Part shown: piece after piece, positions 7,052-14,766 of the stretch | How the letters are laid out: each line of letters opens with the position of its first letter | Position numbering within the stretch: the stretch's first letter is position 1 | NCBI GenBank assembly: GCA_016301965.1 | Contig: JAEDOO010000020.1 | Location: forward strand, 1-20,164 | Length of the DNA: 20,164 nucleotides | Direction: 5' to 3' | DNA from: Lachnospiraceae bacterium | GTDB lineage: Bacteria > Bacillota > Clostridia > Lachnospirales > Lachnospiraceae | Translations under genes and position numbers: made by a program | Notes under the pieces: generated by a model | What the model was told of the DNA's origin: nothing | Database searches by the model: none | Seen by the model: only the letters and a program-made list of their open reading frames with translations

Positions 7052-9592
7052 TTACTCCATACCCAGGTATTTATAATCGCAGTCTTCTACTGTCTTTTTC
7101 AGAATTTCCTCTGAAATCTCTCTGTCCATGGTCACCACTGCTGTATTTGACTCGTGGCTGGCCTTAACCTCTGTTACGCCCTCTAAGGCCATAAGCGCTT
7201 TGGTGACATGAGCTTCACAGTGTCCGCACATCATACCTTCGATTTTGAGTGTTTTTGTCATCGTTTTTGTTTCCTCCTTATTTTCTATTGCGGCAGTTTG
7301 TACCGCCGGATGATTTATTTTATTATCTTTTCGCGCGTCATAGATCCTGCACAGATTCAAACGAAGCGCGTTGGATACAACACAGAAGCTGGACAGGCTC
7401 ATGGCTGCTGCGCCAAACATGGGATTCAGAGACATTCCAAAAGCCGGGTAAAGGGCACCTGCTGCCAGCGGAATACCGATACAGTTATAAAAAAACGCCC
7501 AGAAAAGATTTTCATGAATATTCTTCAGCACACTGCGGCTTAACCGGATCGCTGCCGGTACATCCATAAGATCGGATTTCATCAGTACCACATCTGCCGC
7601 GTCTATGGCCACATCCGCTCCGGCACCAATAGCAATACCGGTATGAGCCCGGGTAAGTGCCGGGGCATCGTTGATGCCATCTCCCACCATGGCTACTGTA
7701 AAGCCCTGTTCCTGGTATGCCCGCACAACCTCTTCCTTTCCCTCGGGCAGCACACCGGCAATCACATCGTCAGTACCTGCCTGATTGGCAATTGCTCTGG
7801 CTGTCTGTGCGTTGTCTCCCGTGAGCATGATCACCGTAATCCCCATCTTTTGCAGCTGCTTTATGGCAGCGGCACTGGTGGACTTGATCACATCTGCCAC
7901 AGCGATCATACCAAGGAAGGTATCTCCCAAAGTAAAAAGAAGCGGTGTTTTTCCCTGATCGGCCAGCTTTCGGGATTCTTCCATCGTAGCTTCCGGCACC
8001 TGCGTCTTTCCGGAAATATAGCGCACACTGCCGCCCCGGCAGATCTGTCCATTAACGTTTCCATACAATCCGTTTCCCGGCTCAGCTTTAAAATCCTGAG
8101 CTTTTATTGCCGTGATCTGCCTTTCCTCACAGTATTCCAGCACTGCTTTCGCCAGCGGATGCTCACTGCAGGACTCCAGGGCGGCGGCGGCCTCAAGCAG
8201 GGTATTTTCCGAAACATTTTCAGCTGGACAGATATCCGTTACTTTGGGTTTTCCCTCTGTGATCGTACCCGTCTTGTCCAACACCATCACCTGGGTTTTG
8301 CCGGCAGCTTCCAAAGAAGCGGCCGTCTTAAACAATATGCCGTTTTTTGCTCCGACACCATTTCCCACCATGATAGCCACCGGTGTGGCCAGTCCTAAAG
8401 CACAGGGACAGCTGATGACCAAAACGGCAATTCCTTTACCGATAGCAAAGGCAAAACTTTCTCCCGCAAGCAGCCAGATCAGCATAGTAAACAGTGCTAT
8501 GGTCATGACCGCCGGTACAAATATACCGGATACCTTATCTGCAATCTTGGCAATGGGTGCTTTTGATGCAGAAGCATCGCTGACCATCTGAATAATTTTT
8601 GAGAGAGTGGTATCCTCCCCTACCCGGGTAGCCTGGCAGGTCAGAAAACCGGACTGATTGATGGTGGCTGAAGCCACCGCACTCCCCGGTTCCTTATCTA
8701 CCGGAAGACTTTCTCCGGTCAAGGCTGCCTCGTTAACTGCACTGCGTCCCTCCAGTACAATACCGTCCACCGGAATGCTTCCACCGGGACGAACAATAAA
8801 GATATCTCCTTTTTTCACCTGTCTGACAGAAATCTCAGTTTCCACACCGTCCTTTACCACAACAGCCGTCTCCGGCGCCAGTTTCATCAGGCTTTTCAGC
8901 GCGTCGGTAGTTTTTCCTTTTGACCGGGCCTCCAGCATTTTTCCCACTGTGATCAGCGTAAGGATCATCGCCGCTGACTCAAAATACAGGTTATGCATCT
9001 GGGTCATGGCTGTTGTGTGATCACCTGTCTCCAGCGCCCAGGCCATGCGGAAGGTAACGAACGTACTGTAGACAAAGGCTGCCCCGGAACCAAGAGCCAC
9101 CAAAGTATCCATATTCGGACTTCTGCGAATCAGGCTCTTTACACCACTGACAAAAAACTTCTGGTTAATAATCATAATCGTGATGGTCAGAAGCATCTGA
9201 AACAGGGCCATATTCACATGACTTTCGGCAAGAAAAGCCGGAAGCGTCCACCCCCACATCATGGCACCCATGGATACATACATCAGCGGAATGAGAAGAA
9301 TCACCGATGCCAAAAGGCGCTTTTTCATCTTTGGTGTCTGCGTATCCCTCAGGCTGTCAAGATCAGGACCTGACGATACCATACTTTGCTCCTTATCTCG
9401 GGAAACTGCCCCATAGCCTGCATCAGCTACCGCCTTTTCAATTGCCGCTGCAGAAGCTGTTCCCTCTACCTGCATACTGTTGGTCAAAAGGTTCACACTG
9501 ACTGCGGTCACTCCCTCTACACTTCGCACCGCCTTTTCCACGTGGGCTGAACAGGCTGCACAGGTCATGCCCGTAACCGTAAAATGCTGCAT
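7052..9592 (-). CDS. copA: Copper-translocating P1B-type ATPase with N- and C-terminal metal-binding domains
   Basis: This is an inner-membrane copper(I) efflux ATPase. Motifs in order: an N-terminal heavy-metal domain G-M-T-C-A-A-C (Cys11, Cys14); membrane helices with S-P-N-M-D-T-L-V-A-L-G; the actuator T-G-E-S; the ion-path C-P-C in V-I-S-C-P-C-A-L-G-L-A-T-P; the phosphorylation site D-K-T-G-T-I-T; S-E-H-P-L-A-K-A; G-D-N-A-Q-T-A; G-D-G-I-N-D-A-P; and the last-helix motif M-S-L-S-S-F-C-V-V-S-N-A-L-R-L. After a linker of about 30 residues a second heavy-metal domain, M-T-K-T-L-K-I-E-G-M-M-C-G-H-C, closes the protein. This is the piece usually made as the separate chaperone CopZ. The frame opens at 9631, but AAGGAGAGAGATT precedes the ATG ending at 9592, giving 846 aa. 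It follows csoR by 11 bp. Confidence 0.96.
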   Translation of the reverse strand: MQHFTVTGMTCAACSAHVEKAVRSVEGVTAVSVNLLTNSMQVEGTASAAAIEKAVADAGYGAVSRDKEQSMVSSGPDLDSLRDTQTPKMKKRLLASVILLIPLMYVSMGAMMWGWTLPAFLAESHVNMALFQMLLTITIMIINQKFFVSGVKSLIRRSPNMDTLVALGSGAAFVYSTFVTFRMAWALETGDHTTAMTQMHNLYFESAAMILTLITVGKMLEARSKGKTTDALKSLMKLAPETAVVVKDGVETEISVRQVKKGDIFIVRPGGSIPVDGIVLEGRSAVNEAALTGESLPVDKEPGSAVASATINQSGFLTCQATRVGEDTTLSKIIQMVSDASASKAPIAKIADKVSGIFVPAVMTIALFTMLIWLLAGESFAFAIGKGIAVLVISCPCALGLATPVAIMVGNGVGAKNGILFKTAASLEAAGKTQVMVLDKTGTITEGKPKVTDICPAENVSENTLLEAAAALESCSEHPLAKAVLEYCEERQITAIKAQDFKAEPGNGLYGNVNGQICRGGSVRYISGKTQVPEATMEESRKLADQGKTPLLFTLGDTFLGMIAVADVIKSTSAAAIKQLQKMGITVIMLTGDNAQTARAIANQAGTDDVIAGVLPEGKEEVVRAYQEQGFTVAMVGDGINDAPALTRAHTGIAIGAGADVAIDAADVVLMKSDLMDVPAAIRLSRSVLKNIHENLFWAFFYNCIGIPLAAGALYPAFGMSLNPMFGAAAMSLSSFCVVSNALRLNLCRIYDARKDNKINHPAVQTAAIENKEETKTMTKTLKIEGMMCGHCEAHVTKALMALEGVTEVKASHESNTAVVTMDREISEEILKKTVEDCDYKYLGME

Positions 9593-9603
9593 AATCTCTC
9601 TCC

Positions 9604-9912
9604 TTATTTCATCAGTTTCTGAATCGTACACACCAGCTCATCCATCTTTTCATTCTGACCACTGCGGATATCCTCTGCTACGCAGGTGCGGATATGGTTA
9701 GCCAAAAGGACTTTATTAAAGCTGTTTAACGCTGCATTTGCCGCCGCTGTCTGGCGGACAATATCGATACAGTACGCATCCTCTTCCACCATATGGCGTA
9801 TACCCCGGATCTGCCCCTCGATCCTTTTGAGCCGGTTGATCAAATCCTTATATTCCTTTTCCTCCCGGTGTTTTGTCCGGCAGCTGCAGTTTTCTTCCAC
9901 ATTATTCTCCAT
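9604..9912 (-). CDS. csoR: Copper-sensing transcriptional repressor CsoR
   Basis: CsoR-family (DUF156) all-helical repressors release DNA when Cu(I) binds. The ligand set is complete: Cys48 in E-D-A-Y-C-I-D, and His73 and Cys77 in A-N-H-I-R-T-C. The helix I-N-R-L-K-R-I-E-G-Q-I-R-G-I is the family signature. An extra Cys pair (C-S-C) lies near the N-terminus. Two starts are possible: the ATG at 9930, without a nearby Shine-Dalgarno, and the ATG at 9912, with GGGAG about ten bases before it. I prefer 9912 (102 aa) with modest confidence. It is the first gene of the copper operon and should repress its own promoter through the two mirror-image operators at 10016-10065. Confidence 0.94.
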   Translation of the reverse strand: MENNVEENCSCRTKHREEKEYKDLINRLKRIEGQIRGIRHMVEEDAYCIDIVRQTAAANAALNSFNKVLLANHIRTCVAEDIRSGQNEKMDELVCTIQKLMK

Positions 9913-9991
9913 TCTATAGTAATCTCCCATTTTTCATCTTTGCATCCTATTCACACAGTCTTTTTGGTCAATGCTTTGTCCTGTTTTGTAT

Positions 9992-10010
9992 ATAGCATCG
10001 AGTATGCTAT
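9992..10010 (-). other. Small hairpin in the csoR leader
   Basis: ATAGCAT (9992-9998) and ATGCTAT (10004-10010) form a perfect 7-bp dyad around CGAGT. It sits between the distal CsoR operator and the csoR start. It could be an mRNA stabilising hairpin or another protein-binding dyad; there is no T-run, so it is not a terminator. Confidence 0.4.
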
Positions 10011-10015
10011 GTAAA

Positions 10016-10072
10016 ATACCCTATGGGGGTATTCTGTACACTTAGAATATACCCCCATAGGGTATTTGTCAA
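10016..10072 (-). promoter_or_regulatory. Copper operon promoter with two mirror-image CsoR operators
   Basis: On the minus strand TTGACA (10067-10072) and TATTCT (10044-10049) are separated by 17 bp. The spacer contains ATACCCCCATAGGGTAT (plus-strand reading, 10049-10065). An exact reverse-complement copy of that 17-mer lies at 10016-10032, just downstream of the expected transcription start. The A-T-A-C-C-C/G-G-G-T-A-T form matches known CsoR operators. Repressor on the proximal site would mask the promoter; the distal site could block elongation or support a second tetramer. The -35 hexamer includes the TGA stop of the upstream M64-type peptidase gene. Confidence 0.88.
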
Positions 10073-11088
10073 TGGTTATTTCTGTGTTTTTTTCTCAAAA
10101 GAAGAACTATAGCCAAAAGTGTAACTGCTGTCAGGACAACTGCTGTCACTACGGCAGCGAAAAAAAGCTGACTTTTTCTGATGGCCTCTGCGTCACTGTG
10201 CCGGGCAAAGGCTCTGGTAAGCTCACGGCTGCATACACTGCAAAAACTGTATTCTTTACCAAGGTACTGCATTTTACAGTTTTGTGAAGGTTTATACCAG
10301 CCTGTTTGGCCATCCGCAAAGGGGTAAACATTGATACCATCCTGTCCCACCAGATCTGCCCAGGGAACCAGCGCCGGATCCGGCTGCCTGGTAGTGTTGG
10401 CTGTCTCTGTCATCTGCGCTGCACCCGGCCAGTATTCATCTCCCAATCCCGCAATCGTGTGCCCAAGCTCATGCAGAACGATTTCTACAGATGCCTCATG
10501 CAGCGAAGCTACGCAAATCTTTCCGCCGCTGCCGCCATAGGTGTCTGAATTCACAAGTACGACAGCGTAATCCATTGCCGGTACATACTGCTTTGCCATC
10601 AGAAGTGCTTTCTGTTCCTCCGTCTCGTCTATAGACAGCAGTCTCTGTACACCATCGGTCCAATAGCGGCTGTGAAACATGGTATCACGGCTGTCCGAAA
10701 TTTCCTCATTCTTTGCCTGTGCCCGATCTCCTCTGGCTCCTGTTTCCGCAGAAATACAGCCGAGGGCATAAAATTTAAAGATTTCCTTATTTTCTCTAAA
10801 AGGCACAGTATCCAGGATATATTTTGCTGTTTCTTCTGCCTTTTTAAAGAAAAGCTCCTGCTCGTTTTCGGTAAATCCATCCCCGAGAAAGACAAAAATA
10901 AATGAATCTTTATCTTTAGCTTTTGTATTTCCGGCCACCATACGAAGTTCTTGCATATTGTCATCTGCCAGAACCGGATGTGCCAGTACAAGACTCCACA
11001 GGATATACATAAACAGGAAGACAACTGAACATATTGTGCAGACAGACTTTTTTATGTTATCACGTACATATCCCGACAAACCGGTCAC
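10069..11088 (-). CDS. Membrane-anchored M64-type (IgA-peptidase-like) zinc metallopeptidase
   Basis: The zinc site H-E-L-G-H-T-I-A-G-L-G-D-E-Y (His206-Glu-x-x-His210, then Asp217-Glu-Tyr) is the signature of the M64 family, named after a clostridial IgA protease. An N-terminal hydrophobic segment (about residues 17-37, ending A-H-P-V-L-A-D) resembles a signal peptide or anchor. A second one near the C-terminus (about 308-330) is followed by a basic tail R-K-K-H-R, so the catalytic domain faces outside on a membrane tether. Start: a GTG sharing bases with the larC TGA, preceded by GGAGGAAAGGCA. The coupling to larC is firm in sequence but functionally puzzling. The substrate cannot be told; IgA is only a family precedent. 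There are four Cys in the region M-Q-Y-L-G to R-E-L-T and before it, possibly disulfides. Confidence 0.88.
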   Translation of the reverse strand: MTGLSGYVRDNIKKSVCTICSVVFLFMYILWSLVLAHPVLADDNMQELRMVAGNTKAKDKDSFIFVFLGDGFTENEQELFFKKAEETAKYILDTVPFRENKEIFKFYALGCISAETGARGDRAQAKNEEISDSRDTMFHSRYWTDGVQRLLSIDETEEQKALLMAKQYVPAMDYAVVLVNSDTYGGSGGKICVASLHEASVEIVLHELGHTIAGLGDEYWPGAAQMTETANTTRQPDPALVPWADLVGQDGINVYPFADGQTGWYKPSQNCKMQYLGKEYSFCSVCSRELTRAFARHSDAEAIRKSQLFFAAVVTAVVLTAVTLLAIVLLLRKKHRNNH

Positions 11089-12356
11089 TGCCTTTCCTCC
11101 ATTTTTCTACATTCCGCAGATATACAGGAGAATGTATCCGCAAAAGATAGTCCCGTCTCACGGCAAATCTGTGCCACATCCTCATATTCGGGATATACTT
11201 TTTTTAGCCCGTTTTTCTCGCATACCTTAACCCGCACATCGCCCCAGAGTGTGGAAACCGTTTTTATACTGCGGTCCATCACCGTTCTTTCCACCAGTAT
11301 CCGACGAATACCTATGGTGGTGGTCTCCCGGAAAATGATTTTCTCAAGCTTCGGTGCCTGCTGTCTTGTGCAGATTACCTGCAGCTGATAGCCAGGACGG
11401 TTCTTTTTCATAAACACAGGAACAAAATGCACATCTCTGGCTCCGGCAGCAAACAAACGTTCCATACAAAACCCAAGTGTCTCACCGCTGCAGTCATCGA
11501 TGTCTGTCTCCAGCTTAAGAATCTCCTCCTCCTTTGCTTCTGCTCCGGTATTTTCATCCTCCAGCATCATAATACGAAGGATGCCGGGAAGTTCATACTC
11601 CCGTTTGCCGGCACCCATACCGGTGCGAAGAATACGATATTCCCCGGGCAATCTGTTTTCCTTTCCAAAGCAGGCGGCAATAGCTGCACCTGTAGGCGTA
11701 ACCAGTTCTCCCTGGATACCTGCCGGCCTGAGCACCAGACCGTACTTCTCCGCAATGGCCATAACCGCCGGTACCGGCACCGGTATCATGCCATGCTGGC
11801 AGCGGATCATACCTTCTCCCTCATGCAGCCACGGAATCACTGCATTGTCCATACCCAGATTGTCGGCACAGACAGCTACGGCCAGAATGTCTACAATGGA
11901 ATCCACAGCTCCTACCTCATGAAAATGTACCTCCTCCAAATGTACACCGTGAGCTTTTGCTTCTGCCTCTGCAAGGATCGTAAACATACGGTTGGCCAGC
12001 ATTTTGGCATTCTGTGACATGTCAGCATTATTTATAATATGAAGAATGTCAGAAAGTGAGCGGTGTGTATGGTGAGCATGATGTATGTGATCTTCATGAG
12101 ATTTACTGTGGAGCCATCCCATATCATGGTCATGGTTTTCATGGGCCTCATCCAGTAAAACGCTGAAATCACAGGCATCGATACCGGATTTTTTCACTCG
12201 GCTGATCTTAACCTGAAATCCATCAATTCCCTGCCTGCGAAGGCTGGCAAGCATTTTTTCCAGCACTGCTTTGTCAGCACCCAGATCCAGAAGAGCCGCA
12301 ACTGTCATGTCACCGCTGATTCCGCTGCTGCAGTCAAAATAAAATATTTTACTCAT
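11085..12356 (-). CDS. larC: Nickel pincer cofactor biosynthesis protein LarC (cyclometallase)
   Basis: LarC inserts nickel into pyridinium-3,5-bisthiocarboxylic acid mononucleotide, the last step to the pincer cofactor of lactate racemase LarA and relatives. The N-terminus F-Y-F-D-C-S-S-G-I-S-G-D-M is the family signature. Residues 72-98 are very His-rich (H-E-N-H-D-H-D and H-E-D-H-I-H-H-A-H-H-T-H), a likely nickel reservoir. E-V-H-F-H-E-V-G-A-V-D-S and P-V-P-V-P-A are further family motifs. In some lactobacilli larC is split into two frames joined by programmed frameshifting; here one uninterrupted 423-aa frame covers both parts. It overlaps larB by 8 bp and the peptidase gene by 4 bp, so the three are one operon. 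No larA or larE is in the window. Confidence 0.95.
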   Translation of the reverse strand: MSKIFYFDCSSGISGDMTVAALLDLGADKAVLEKMLASLRRQGIDGFQVKISRVKKSGIDACDFSVLLDEAHENHDHDMGWLHSKSHEDHIHHAHHTHRSLSDILHIINNADMSQNAKMLANRMFTILAEAEAKAHGVHLEEVHFHEVGAVDSIVDILAVAVCADNLGMDNAVIPWLHEGEGMIRCQHGMIPVPVPAVMAIAEKYGLVLRPAGIQGELVTPTGAAIAACFGKENRLPGEYRILRTGMGAGKREYELPGILRIMMLEDENTGAEAKEEEILKLETDIDDCSGETLGFCMERLFAAGARDVHFVPVFMKKNRPGYQLQVICTRQQAPKLEKIIFRETTTIGIRRILVERTVMDRSIKTVSTLWGDVRVKVCEKNGLKKVYPEYEDVAQICRETGLSFADTFSCISAECRKMEERQ

Positions 12357-13104
12357 GCTCTCTCACCGCCAGTCTGTTGATCTGGGTAGCCATATAACCT
12401 GCCCCATAACCATTATCGATATTCACCACCGCAATTCCGTTGGCACAGGAATTGATCATGGTCAGAAGAGCCGATACGCCATGAAAACTGGCACCGTATC
12501 CTACCGATGTGGGCACGGCAATCACCGGCTTGTCCACCAGCCCGCCGATCACACTGGCCAGTGCCCCCTCCATACCGGCCACCGCAATGATACAGTTGGC
12601 CTGCTGGATTGCTTCCAGCCGGGACAGCAGACGATGCAGGCCGCTGACACCCACATCAAAAATCCGTTCCACTCTTCCGCCAAAATATTCCGCCGTCTGA
12701 GCTGCTTCCTCCGCCACGGGAATGTCCGCCGTACCGGCTGTACAGACTGCGATCCTACCCACAGGTTCTTTTCTGTCCCTGGGAAGTGCTTTCAGGATAT
12801 GGGAGATGGGATCATAGGTGATCTCCGGAATAACCTCCCGTACCACTTCGTACTGATGCTCACTGGCTCTGGTGCCAAACACACAGCCATCCGCATCATA
12901 GAGCCTTTTGGCGATCTGTATCAGATGCTCATCTGCCTTCCCGCTGCAGTAGATCACCTCCGGAAAACCGGATCGGATCTTTCTGTGCATATCCAGCTTC
13001 GCATAGTCCATTTCCTCAAATGGCTCCCTCTTAAAGTAATTCTCCGTCTCTTCCAGAGAAAGACGACCTTCTTTGTATGCTTCCAGGATTTCTTTCATTT
13101 CCAT
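12349..13104 (-). CDS. larB: Pyridinium-3,5-biscarboxylic acid mononucleotide synthase LarB
   Basis: LarB carboxylates and hydrolyses nicotinic acid adenine dinucleotide, the first step of nickel pincer cofactor synthesis. At 251 aa it has family length. The C-terminal half resembles the PurE AIR-carboxylase fold: V-C-T-A-G-T-A-D-I-P-V-A-E-E-A, V-G-V-S-G-L-H-R-L, V-A-G-M-E-G-A-L-A-S-V-I-G-G-L and P-T-S-V-G-Y-G-A-S-F-H-G. It begins M-E-M-K-E-I-L. The Shine-Dalgarno is weak (GAGAGG about 16 bases before the first ATG), so either Met could be used. It is the first gene of larB-larC-peptidase; its long leader carries the second copy of the 57-bp element and a predicted promoter at 13282-13310. 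Confidence 0.95.
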   Translation of the reverse strand: MEMKEILEAYKEGRLSLEETENYFKREPFEEMDYAKLDMHRKIRSGFPEVIYCSGKADEHLIQIAKRLYDADGCVFGTRASEHQYEVVREVIPEITYDPISHILKALPRDRKEPVGRIAVCTAGTADIPVAEEAAQTAEYFGGRVERIFDVGVSGLHRLLSRLEAIQQANCIIAVAGMEGALASVIGGLVDKPVIAVPTSVGYGASFHGVSALLTMINSCANGIAVVNIDNGYGAGYMATQINRLAVREHE

Positions 13105-13201
13105 AGATGATTTTGATTATCCTCTCTACTACATTATTTATTGTAAATATTCCTCATGTCCGGTAAGGAATTATCTCATTTTTTGCTTAGGCTGCTCACA
13201 T

Positions 13202-13258
13202 CTGAATCATGTTCTTACGGCCTCATCAACAAGTGATTCGACTTGTTCTGAACAGTTA
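13202..13258 (-). repeat. 57-bp dispersed leader element, copy 2 (5' UTR of larB)
   Basis: This is the gap-free counterpart of 1446-1502, with the same orientation toward its downstream gene, about 100 bp from the larB start. Here the inner part forms a perfect hairpin AACAAGT/ACTTGTT around CGAATC. In copy 1 the same positions pair only partly, using G-U pairs. The outer TGTTC/GAACA pairing is present in both. The predicted transcription start lies about 15-20 nt upstream, so the element is transcribed. Confidence 0.6.
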
Positions 13259-13281
13259 TATCCAGAGAACAAATCTATTCT

Positions 13282-13310
13282 ATCATACACATTCCCGTAA
13301 AATATGTAAA
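13282..13310 (-). promoter_or_regulatory. Predicted promoter of larB-larC-peptidase
   Basis: On the minus strand TTTACA (13305-13310) and TATGAT (13282-13287) are spaced by 17 bp. They lie about 180 bp upstream of larB and just upstream of the 57-bp leader element. Confidence 0.5.
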
Positions 13311-13316
13311 TAGAAA

Positions 13317-13348
13317 ACCCGACCACTCCTGATTTGGAGAAGCCGGGT
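13317..13348 (-). terminator. Hairpin with minus-strand T-rich tail between divergent promoters
   Basis: ACCCG/CGGGT outer arms (13317-13321, 13344-13348) and a CTCC/GGAG inner stem are followed on the minus strand by TTTTCTATTT. It would stop leftward transcripts just before the larB promoter, although no gene that would need it lies to its right. The rest of 13105-13549 holds the larB leader, the larB promoter and the DUF4317 promoter; I see no gene in it. Confidence 0.45.
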
Positions 13349-13471
13349 ATATCTCATGCAGCTGTCGCAGCATATGTATACTTACTCACCTTTGTCTTTT
13401 CGCCATGCTGTTTTGCATACATACGATACTAAAAAAAACTTTATGGTCTGGATTGCTGTCAGAAAATGGGG

Positions 13472-13477
13472 TATAAT
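13472..13477 (+). promoter_or_regulatory. -10 box of the DUF4317 gene
   Basis: A perfect TATAAT lies about 72 bp upstream of the start codon at 13550. A clear -35 hexamer is not visible at the right distance. Confidence 0.4.
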
Positions 13478-13549
13478 CGTTTTCGCGGTCACGGCTAACT
13501 GCCCTAACCTGCAAAAGAATGACAAAACACCACAGAAAAGAGCGAAAAT

Positions 13550-14716
13550 ATGAACAAAAAAGAAGTTGCGGAGATCCGCCGCCATTTTACCCCGAACAAC
13601 TGTACAGCCACCAGAATCTGCGGCTGTTACGTGGATCATGAAAAGAACAAGAAATTTGAGACCCGGGAAGCTTTTCTTTCCCTTCCGGAAGAAGAGGAAT
13701 TTAAATATTTCGACATTTTCAAACGCACCCTGGGCGGAACCCTCGGTAAAAATCTGCTGAATATGGAATTTCCTCTGCAGCAGGAGCTGGAGGGAGGAAC
13801 CCAGGAATTCCTCTACCGTCTGCGCAACACGGGACTGGATGACGAAGCCATGGTCAGTGAGTTTTTTGATAAGATCATCGAGAACTTTGATTATGCGGAA
13901 AACTACTATATTATATTGACCCACTCCGTCTACGATGTACCGGGCAAAACCTCCGACAATATGGATATGGACGATGCGTCTGAGGAAGTTTATACTTACC
14001 TGCTCTGCAGCATCTGCCCGGTCAAGATGTCAAAAGCCTGCCTTTCCTACAACGTGGAAAATAACTGCATGGAAGACCACATCCGTGACTGGCTGGTGGA
14101 AATGCCCATCACAGGATTTCTGTTCCCGGCCTTCAATGACCGCAGCACCGATCTGCACAGCATGCTTTATTTTAAGAAAAAACCGGAAGATTTACAGGAA
14201 AAGCTGGTGGAGAACGTGTTCGGCAGCATAGAACCCATGACACCAAAGACTCAGCAGGAGAATTTTGCCAATCTTCTGGAAACTTCTCTGGGCGATGGTG
14301 CAGATTATGAGACCATAAAGACTGTTTATGAGAATATTTCTCTTCTGGTGGCTGATACAAAAGAATCTCCGGAGCCGCTGACCTTCACCAAACCGGAAGT
14401 GCAGCGTATCCTGGAGGACAGCGGTGTTTCCAATGAGCAGCTGGAAGTCTTTGATAAGTGCTATGATGAGACCATCGGTGCTCAGACAGCTCTGCAGGCC
14501 ACCAACATGACCAACACAAAGAAGTTTGAGATTAGGACACCTCATATCCGTATTCAGGTGGATCCTGAATGCACCGGTCAGGTGGAGACCAAGCTGATCG
14601 ACGGCCGTCAGTGTCTGGTAATCGCCGTGGATGACCACGTGGAAGTGAACGGTATGGAAGTGCGGACATTGAATCGCGATTTCTTTCCGGGTACTGCTGA
14701 CAATAGTATTGAATAA
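13550..14716 (+). CDS. DUF4317 family protein
   Basis: The 388-aa product matches the uncharacterised DUF4317 family, common in Lachnospiraceae and other Clostridia. Recognisable parts are the N-terminus N-K-K-E-V-A-E-I-R-R-H-F-T-P, the motif R-I-C-G-C-Y-V-D, T-L-G-G-T-L-G-K-N-L-L-N and C-S-I-C-P-V-K-M-S-K. G-F-L-F-P-A-F-N-D-R-S-T-D follows in the middle, and the C-terminal part includes I-D-G-R-Q-C-L-V-I. No signal peptide or membrane segment is present, so it is probably cytoplasmic. Several Cys occur in the N-terminal half. The ribosome binding site is weak (AAGAGCG). The gene stands alone on the plus strand. The function of the family is not known to me. Confidence 0.9.
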   Translation: MNKKEVAEIRRHFTPNNCTATRICGCYVDHEKNKKFETREAFLSLPEEEEFKYFDIFKRTLGGTLGKNLLNMEFPLQQELEGGTQEFLYRLRNTGLDDEAMVSEFFDKIIENFDYAENYYIILTHSVYDVPGKTSDNMDMDDASEEVYTYLLCSICPVKMSKACLSYNVENNCMEDHIRDWLVEMPITGFLFPAFNDRSTDLHSMLYFKKKPEDLQEKLVENVFGSIEPMTPKTQQENFANLLETSLGDGADYETIKTVYENISLLVADTKESPEPLTFTKPEVQRILEDSGVSNEQLEVFDKCYDETIGAQTALQATNMTNTKKFEIRTPHIRIQVDPECTGQVETKLIDGRQCLVIAVDDHVEVNGMEVRTLNRDFFPGTADNSIE

Positions 14717-14733
14717 TCTGATATATCTTTTTT

Positions 14734-14766
14734 GCACCCTGTGGTTTTTTAGAAGTCACGGGGTGC
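14734..14766. other. Hairpin competing with the outer stem of structured element 1
   Basis: GCACCCTGTG (14734-14743) pairs with CACGGGGTGC (14757-14766) with one G-U. The right arm contains GGGGTGC (14760-14766), which can instead pair with GCACCCC (15052-15058) and lengthen the closing stem of the adjacent element. The two pairings exclude each other. There is no T-run after the hairpin on either strand. Confidence 0.5.

Noticed and set aside
9043..9052. CATGCGGAAG match to the tRNA end region (20143-20152) as an attachment site
   Set aside because: It is only 10 bp and lies inside conserved copA coding sequence.
12355..13110. Long open frame on the plus strand opposite larB, and similar long frames opposite copA, the M56 gene and the mutarotase-like gene
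   Set aside because: They lack ribosome binding sites and recognisable domains and lie exactly opposite well-supported genes; they are by-products of codon use.
13202..13258. Hammerhead-ribozyme-like words (TTGATGAGGC, CGAA, GTAAGAAC) in the 57-bp leader element
   Set aside because: The order and spacing do not give the three hammerhead stems; stem II cannot close and the GAAA core is missing.
13105..13310. Nickel/cobalt riboswitch upstream of larB
   Set aside because: The leader shows no four-way-junction pattern, and the same element also precedes hisH, which has no link to nickel.
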